In this document: one piece after another, positions 7,044-10,760 of the stretch
How the letters are laid out: each line of letters opens with the position of its first letter
Position numbering within the stretch: position 1 is the first letter of the stretch
Assembly: GCA_910583815.1 (NCBI GenBank)
Contig: CAJTZB010000080.1
Coordinates: 1-10,760 of the forward strand
Length of the DNA stretch: 10,760 nt
Reading direction: 5' to 3'
DNA from: an uncultured Lachnospiraceae bacterium
GTDB taxonomy: Bacteria > Bacillota > Clostridia > Lachnospirales > Lachnospiraceae
The notes under the pieces: generated by a model
The model's input: the letters and a program-made list of their open reading frames with translations, nothing else
Database searches by the model: none
What the model was told of the DNA's origin: nothing
Position numbers and translations under genes: made by a program

Positions 7044-8210
7044 ATGAAAGAAAAGCTGCTGCAGGAATTTGAACGTATTTATGGTGGAACGGAGGATGTC
7101 AGGGTATTTTTTGCTCCGGGCCGTGTCAATCTGATTGGAGAGCATACCGACTATAACGGTGGGCATGTGTTTCCGTGTGCTTTGACGATTGGTACGTATG
7201 CTGCCGCAAGAAAGAACGGAATGAATACCTGCCGTTTCTATTCCGTGAATTTTGAGCATCTTGGAATTATTGCTGCTGATTTAGAAGAGCTTGTTTATCA
7301 TAAAGAGAATAACTGGGCAAATTATCCGATGGGAATTTTGAAACACCTAAAGGACGCAGGAATGCCGATTGATGAAGGAATGGATTTTGTATTTTTTGGG
7401 AATATACCGAACTCCTCTGGGCTTTCTTCTTCTGCCTCCATTGAAGTGCTGACTGCATTTACGGCAAGGGAACTGTTTGGCTTTTCTATGGATTTTGTGG
7501 AGATTGCAAAGCTCGCTCAACGTGCAGAGAACCAGTTTATTGGTGTAAATTGCGGAATTATGGATCAGTTTGCAATCGCTATGGGGAAAAAAGACAATGC
7601 AATTTTCCTTGATACGGCAGACTTATCCTATGAATATGCCCCGATTGTACTGAAAGATGCTAAAATTGTGATTGCCTGCAGCAATAAAAAGCGTGGGCTG
7701 GGAGATTCCAAATATAATGAAAGAAGAAGTGAATGCGAAGAGGCGCTTGCGCTGCTCCAGACAAAAAAAGAAATATCATCGCTTGGCGCACTGACAGAAG
7801 CAGAATTTGAAGAGATCAAGGACGTGATTGGCGATGAAGTGAAAATCCGCAGGGCAAGGCATGCGGTTTACGAAAACCAGCGCACGATAAAGGCAGTTGA
7901 GGCATTGAAAGCCAATGATATTGAGACATTTGGCAAGCTGATGAATGATTCCCACGTATCGCTCCGTGATGATTATGAGGTAACCGGCGCAGAGCTTGAT
8001 ACTTTGGTAGAGACTGCATGGGAAGTTCCGGGTGTTGTTGGTTCTCGCATGACGGGTGCCGGTTTTGGCGGCTGCACGGTCAGTATTGTGAAGGAAGACT
8101 GCGTAGACAGCTTTATTCAGACAGTTGGGGAGACCTATAAGAATAAGATTGGATATGCTGCTGATTTTTATGTTGTAGATATCGGAGACGGTCCGGCGGA
8201 ACTGCTATAA
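7044..8210 (+). CDS. galK: Galactokinase
   Basis: The first Leloir-pathway enzyme: ATP plus alpha-D-galactose gives galactose-1-phosphate in the cytoplasm. It is a GHMP kinase with all three family motifs. The galactose signature is GRVNLIGEHTDYNGG (26-40; catalytic Arg27, sugar-binding Glu33/His34/Asp36). The phosphate-binding loop is PNSSGLSSSAS (122-132). The C-terminal motif is MTGAGFGGC (336-344). The catalytic aspartate is Asp174 in GIMDQFA. At 388 residues it has the usual length. AGGAGG (7031-7036) lies 7 bases before the ATG. galT follows after 45 bases with no terminator between, so the two form an operon driven from the promoter(s) near 6916-6986. Confidence 0.98.
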   Translation: MKEKLLQEFERIYGGTEDVRVFFAPGRVNLIGEHTDYNGGHVFPCALTIGTYAAARKNGMNTCRFYSVNFEHLGIIAADLEELVYHKENNWANYPMGILKHLKDAGMPIDEGMDFVFFGNIPNSSGLSSSASIEVLTAFTARELFGFSMDFVEIAKLAQRAENQFIGVNCGIMDQFAIAMGKKDNAIFLDTADLSYEYAPIVLKDAKIVIACSNKKRGLGDSKYNERRSECEEALALLQTKKEISSLGALTEAEFEEIKDVIGDEVKIRRARHAVYENQRTIKAVEALKANDIETFGKLMNDSHVSLRDDYEVTGAELDTLVETAWEVPGVVGSRMTGAGFGGCTVSIVKEDCVDSFIQTVGETYKNKIGYAADFYVVDIGDGPAELL

Positions 8211-8255
8211 CAGAAGTGCACACGAACGGAATATGCGCCAGAATGGGAGGTTGCT

Positions 8256-9794
8256 ATGAAAAAGGAAATAATTTGGCTTGCAGAGTATGGTGTCAGAACC
8301 GGTCTGATTTCTGAGGAGGACCGTATATATACCATCAATCGGCTGTTAGAACTGTTTCAAATAGATGCATTAGAAGAAAATGGGGCAGAGGAAGATGTGT
8401 GTGCAGAACAGCAGATACAGGGCATACCATGTGATAGGGAGCATCTGGAGGAAGTGCTTGCGCAGATGTTGGACTATGCGGCAGCGAACAATCTTCTTGA
8501 GGATGATACAATAACTTATAGAGATCTGTTTGACACAAAAATTATGGGGCTGCTTACACCGAGGCCGAGTGAGGTTATAAAGGAATTTGAAGCAAAGAGG
8601 GCAGTGGACACGCGGCTGGCAACAGACTACTTTTATAAGCTTGCACAGGATTCCAATTACATCCGTACCGGACGCGTACAGCGTGATAAAAAGTGGAAAT
8701 ATTCTTCAGAATATGGAGAGGTGGACATTACAATTAATCTGTCCAAACCGGAGAAAGATCCAAAGGCAATTGCGGCAGCAAAGCTGATGAAGCAGAGCGG
8801 ATATCCAAAATGCCAGCTTTGCATGGAGAACGAAGGATATGCAGGAAGGACGAACCATCCGGCAAGACAGAATCTCCGTATTGTTCCATTGACAATGAAT
8901 CAGGAACCTTGGGGATTTCAATATTCGCCATATGTATATTACAATGAACATTGTATTGTGTTGAACCAGAAACATACCCCAATGAAAATCAACCGTGCCT
9001 GCTTTGTGAAGCTGCTTGATTTTGTAGAGCAGTTCCCGCATTATTTTCTTGGGTCCAATGCAGATCTTCCGATTGTAGGAGGTTCCATTTTGACACATGA
9101 CCATTTTCAAGGTGGGCATTACACATTTGCAATGGCAAGGGCAGAAATAGAAACTCCGTTTTCTTGGAAAGGTTTTGAAGACGTAGAAGCAGGAATTGTG
9201 GCATGGCCGATGTCGGTCATCCGTCTGCGCCATAGTAAAAAAGAGCCTTTGATTGACCTTGCAGAACATATCTTGACTGCATGGAGAGGTTATACTGATG
9301 AGGGTGCCGGCATATTTGCAGAAACCGACGGAGAACCACATAATACGATTACGCCGATTGCCAGAGTACGTGACGGAAAATTTGAACTGGATTTGGTGTT
9401 AAGGAACAATCTGACTACCAAAGAGCATCCGCTTGGCGTATATCATCCGCATGCAGAACTGCATCATATTAAAAAGGAAAACATCGGTTTGATTGAGGTT
9501 ATGGGGCTGGCGGTGCTTCCCGCACGTTTGAAGACAGAGCTGGAGGAGGTAAAACGCTGCCTGCTTTCTGGTACTTCTGTTTCTTCTGTAGAAAGCATTG
9601 CGGCACATGGACCGTGGGCGGATATGCTGGTAAAGAAATATGGAAGCTTTTCAGATAATATGATAGATGGAGTGATCGAAAAAGAAGTCGGAAAAGTGTT
9701 CGTGCAGGTATTGGAGCATGCCGGGGTATATAAAAGAAATGAAGAGGGCAAAAAAGCATTCTTAAAATTCCTTGCTTCTGTGTCTCTTGCATAG
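8256..9794 (+). CDS. galT: UDP-glucose:hexose-1-phosphate uridylyltransferase, class II GalT
   Basis: It transfers UMP from UDP-glucose to galactose-1-phosphate, giving glucose-1-phosphate and UDP-galactose. The length (512 residues) and sequence fit the long class II GalT of Firmicutes rather than the approximately 350-residue E. coli type. The active-site signature is THDHFQGGH with His281, His283 and Gln285 in an HxHxQ arrangement; the second histidine is expected to carry the uridylyl group. Other recognisable stretches are CQLCMENEGYAGR (about 188-200), NEHCIVLN and NLTTKEHPLGVYHPH near the C-terminal third. GGGAGG (8245-8250) stands 5 bases before the ATG, a short but usable spacing. 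It is co-transcribed with galK; no galE or mutarotase gene is present in the window. Confidence 0.98.
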   Translation: MKKEIIWLAEYGVRTGLISEEDRIYTINRLLELFQIDALEENGAEEDVCAEQQIQGIPCDREHLEEVLAQMLDYAAANNLLEDDTITYRDLFDTKIMGLLTPRPSEVIKEFEAKRAVDTRLATDYFYKLAQDSNYIRTGRVQRDKKWKYSSEYGEVDITINLSKPEKDPKAIAAAKLMKQSGYPKCQLCMENEGYAGRTNHPARQNLRIVPLTMNQEPWGFQYSPYVYYNEHCIVLNQKHTPMKINRACFVKLLDFVEQFPHYFLGSNADLPIVGGSILTHDHFQGGHYTFAMARAEIETPFSWKGFEDVEAGIVAWPMSVIRLRHSKKEPLIDLAEHILTAWRGYTDEGAGIFAETDGEPHNTITPIARVRDGKFELDLVLRNNLTTKEHPLGVYHPHAELHHIKKENIGLIEVMGLAVLPARLKTELEEVKRCLLSGTSVSSVESIAAHGPWADMLVKKYGSFSDNMIDGVIEKEVGKVFVQVLEHAGVYKRNEEGKKAFLKFLASVSLA

Positions 9795-9807
9795 TTTTTT
9801 GGAAATG

Positions 9808-9828
9808 CCGCCACTTGTCAAGTGGCGG
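9808..9828 (+). terminator. Hairpin after galT, lacking a downstream T-run
   Basis: CCGCCACTT (9808-9816) pairs perfectly with AAGTGGCGG (9820-9828) around a GTC loop, 13 bases after the galT stop. The bases that follow are TAAAAATTC, not a T-tract, while a run of six T lies just before the stem (9795-9800). It may be a weak or factor-assisted terminator or a 3'-end stabiliser of the gal mRNA. Confidence 0.5.
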
Positions 9829-9859
9829 TAAAAATTCAACTTTATGGAATTCTTTGCTC

Positions 9860-9888
9860 TTGACTTCCCTGAATGAGATGGCTATACT
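9860..9888 (+). promoter_or_regulatory. SigA-type promoter of the signal peptidase gene
   Basis: TTGACT (9860-9865) and TATACT (9883-9888) are separated by 17 bases. Transcription should begin near 9895, giving a leader of about 27 bases. A short palindrome, ACTGA-TAT-TCAGT (9886-9898), overlaps the -10 end and start site. Confidence 0.85.
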
Positions 9889-9921
9889 GATATTCAGTGA
9901 AGGGTAAAGGGGATAAACACT

Positions 9922-10464
9922 ATGGACGAACATAAAAGAAGCGTGGTCAAAGAGATTATAGGCTGGGTTATTGCAATTGCCGTTGCCATTTTGGCAGCAA
10001 GGATTATCAATGAAAAAGTCATTATCAAGGCAGAAGTACCAACTGGTTCGATGGAAAACACAATTATGACTGGGGATTGTGTACTTGGTTTTCAGCTGGC
10101 TTATCTTTTCAGTGACCCAAAGCGCGGCGATATTGTTATTTTTCCGTGGCCGGACAATCCGGAGATAACATATGTAAAACGTATTATTGGCCTTCCGGGG
10201 GAAACGCTCGAAATCAAAGACGGTGCAGTTTACATCAATGGGAAGGCATTACAGGAGGACTATTTAAAAGAAGAGATGATAGGAACTTACGGTCCTTATG
10301 AGGTGCCAGAAGGCTGTTATTTTATGATGGGCGATAACCGTAATCCATCTTCGGATTCACGAAAATGGAAAAATACATTCTTAAAAGGGGAAGACATTAT
10401 TGCAAAGGTGATTTTCCGTTATTCTCCTAATTTCACATGGTATTCTGGTGTGAAGTATGATTAA
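9922..10464 (+). CDS. lepB: Type I signal peptidase (S26A)
   Basis: A membrane-bound serine/lysine protease that cleaves Sec/Tat signal peptides on the outer face of the membrane. A single N-terminal membrane anchor spans about residues 12-30, after a short basic stretch (KRSVVK). The catalytic serine is Ser43 in PTGSMENT. The catalytic lysine is Lys86 in YVKRIIGLPGE, and the conserved GDNRNPSSDSR box begins at 137. At 180 residues with one transmembrane segment it is the compact SipS-like Gram-positive form. AAAGGGGA (9906-9913) lies 8 bases before the ATG. It has its own promoter and no clear terminator, so some readthrough into the next gene is possible. Gram-positive genomes usually carry several paralogues, so the symbol lepB/sip is generic. 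Confidence 0.97.
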   Translation: MDEHKRSVVKEIIGWVIAIAVAILAARIINEKVIIKAEVPTGSMENTIMTGDCVLGFQLAYLFSDPKRGDIVIFPWPDNPEITYVKRIIGLPGETLEIKDGAVYINGKALQEDYLKEEMIGTYGPYEVPEGCYFMMGDNRNPSSDSRKWKNTFLKGEDIIAKVIFRYSPNFTWYSGVKYD

Positions 10465-10472
10465 AAATAAAC

Positions 10473-10499
10473 TAAAGTATTAAAAAATCCTGCCGATAT
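10473..10499 (+). promoter_or_regulatory. SigD/sigma-28 (flagellar-type) promoter
   Basis: TAAA (10473-10476), exactly 15 bases, then GCCGATAT (10492-10499) matches the known SigD/FliA-type consensus TAAA-N15-GCCGATAW in every defined position. It begins 9 bases after the signal peptidase stop. Transcription would start near 10506, with a leader of about 55 bases. A TATAAT (10499-10504) overlaps its end, but no SigA-type -35 is found at 16-18 bases upstream. Confidence 0.8.
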
Positions 10500-10561
10500 A
10501 TAATGTGAAGGCATTTCATGGAAGAAAGGGCCTATCTTACTATGTCAGGGAGGATTTTTTT

Positions 10562-10760
10562 ATGAGCTTTACAACAAAGATGACAGAACAGTATGTACAG
10601 CAGCTCTACCAAAACAATACAGGTGCTAAAGATAAGGCAAGAAATAATAAAACTGCGGACAATGTATGGCAGAAGAACCAGCGTGCGGCAGAAGAAGAGC
10701 AGGCTGCTGTTTATGAGCCAAGCAGCAGAGCAGAGCGGTCCGCTACTTATCAGAAACCTG
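10562..10760 (+). CDS. Hydrophilic protein of unknown function, 3'-truncated by the window edge; probable sigma-28 regulon member
   Basis: The ATG at 10562 is preceded by GGGAGG (10548-10553) at a spacing of 8 bases, and the frame stays open for the remaining 66 codons to the window end. The visible part starts MSFTTKMTEQYVQQLYQNN and is rich in Gln, Asn, Lys, Glu and Ala. It has no signal peptide or membrane segment and looks partly disordered or helical. I do not recognise the family with confidence; short Lachnospiraceae proteins with similar N-termini exist, but that is a memory-based impression. The sigma-28 type promoter just upstream suggests expression with late flagellar and chemotaxis genes. 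The C-terminal part needed for classification is outside the window. Confidence 0.8.
   Translation, partial: MSFTTKMTEQYVQQLYQNNTGAKDKARNNKTADNVWQKNQRAAEEEQAAVYEPSSRAERSATYQKP

Noticed and set aside
8706..9341. 211-residue open frame on the minus strand inside galT
   Set aside because: It is fully antisense to an intact, well-conserved galT; its Cys/His/Phe-rich product shows no family signature and it has no evident ribosome binding site.
9499..9933. 144-residue minus-strand open frame across the galT end and lepB promoter
   Set aside because: It overlaps galT and a consensus promoter in antisense and lacks family features or a convincing start.
10499..10504. TATAAT as a vegetative promoter for the last gene
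   Set aside because: No acceptable -35 lies 16-18 bases upstream and there is no extended -10 TGN; the overlapping sigma-28 site explains the bases better.
10518..10565. 15-codon ORF whose TGA overlaps the ATG at 10562
   Set aside because: It could suggest translational coupling, but there is no strong ribosome binding site at its ATG and the downstream gene has its own good one; chance is the simpler explanation.
1..10760. CRISPR arrays, insertion sequences, tRNA or rRNA genes, prophage or defence genes
   Set aside because: No repeat-spacer pattern, transposase, terminal inverted repeats, tRNA cloverleaf or rRNA sequence was seen on either strand; the tRNA-like signal at 4430-4568 belongs to the T-box.

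Overview
The window looks like a chromosomal stretch from a low-to-moderate GC Gram-positive anaerobe of the Clostridia, most likely Lachnospiraceae. The grounds are: strong AGGAGG-type ribosome binding sites, consensus SigA-type promoters, a T-box riboswitch in front of tyrS, a class II galactose-1-phosphate uridylyltransferase, a short Gram-positive type I signal peptidase, a chromosomal TraX-family membrane protein, and a very large InlB/Flg_new-repeat surface-type protein. The assignment is an inference from gene families; no rRNA or tRNA gene is present to fix it.

Layout. (1) Positions 1-4232 hold the 3' part of a giant + strand gene whose start lies outside the window. Its N-terminal part is built from degenerate InlB-type repeats arranged as a roughly 338-residue super-repeat. 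A Pro/acidic linker and an approximately 800-residue region of unrecognised fold follow. (2) Positions 4306-4606 form a complete regulatory unit: a perfect TTGACA-17-TATAAT promoter and a tyrosine-specific T-box leader with UAC specifier, antiterminator and terminator. It controls tyrS (4715-5941). (3) A hairpin separates tyrS from a convergent minus-strand TraX-family gene (6019-6783). (4) A 260-bp divergent region between traX and galK carries a promoter for traX, one or two tandem promoters for galK and a perfect inverted repeat between the divergent promoters. (5) galK (7044-8210) and galT (8256-9794) form a two-gene Leloir-pathway operon. (6) A signal peptidase I gene (9922-10464) follows with its own consensus promoter. 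(7) At the right edge a small hydrophilic protein of unknown function starts at 10562 and runs off the window. It is preceded by an exact match to the SigD/sigma-28 flagellar promoter consensus, TAAA-N15-GCCGATAT.

How the genes relate. tyrS is regulated by uncharged tRNA-Tyr. galK and galT convert galactose to galactose-1-phosphate and then exchange it with UDP-glucose; galE is not in the window. The signal peptidase could process exported proteins such as the large repeat protein, but nothing here links them specifically. The strongest unexplained signals are the sigma-28 promoter on an uncharacterised gene, the long-period duplication in the giant protein, and the duplicated promoter/palindrome arrangement upstream of galK.
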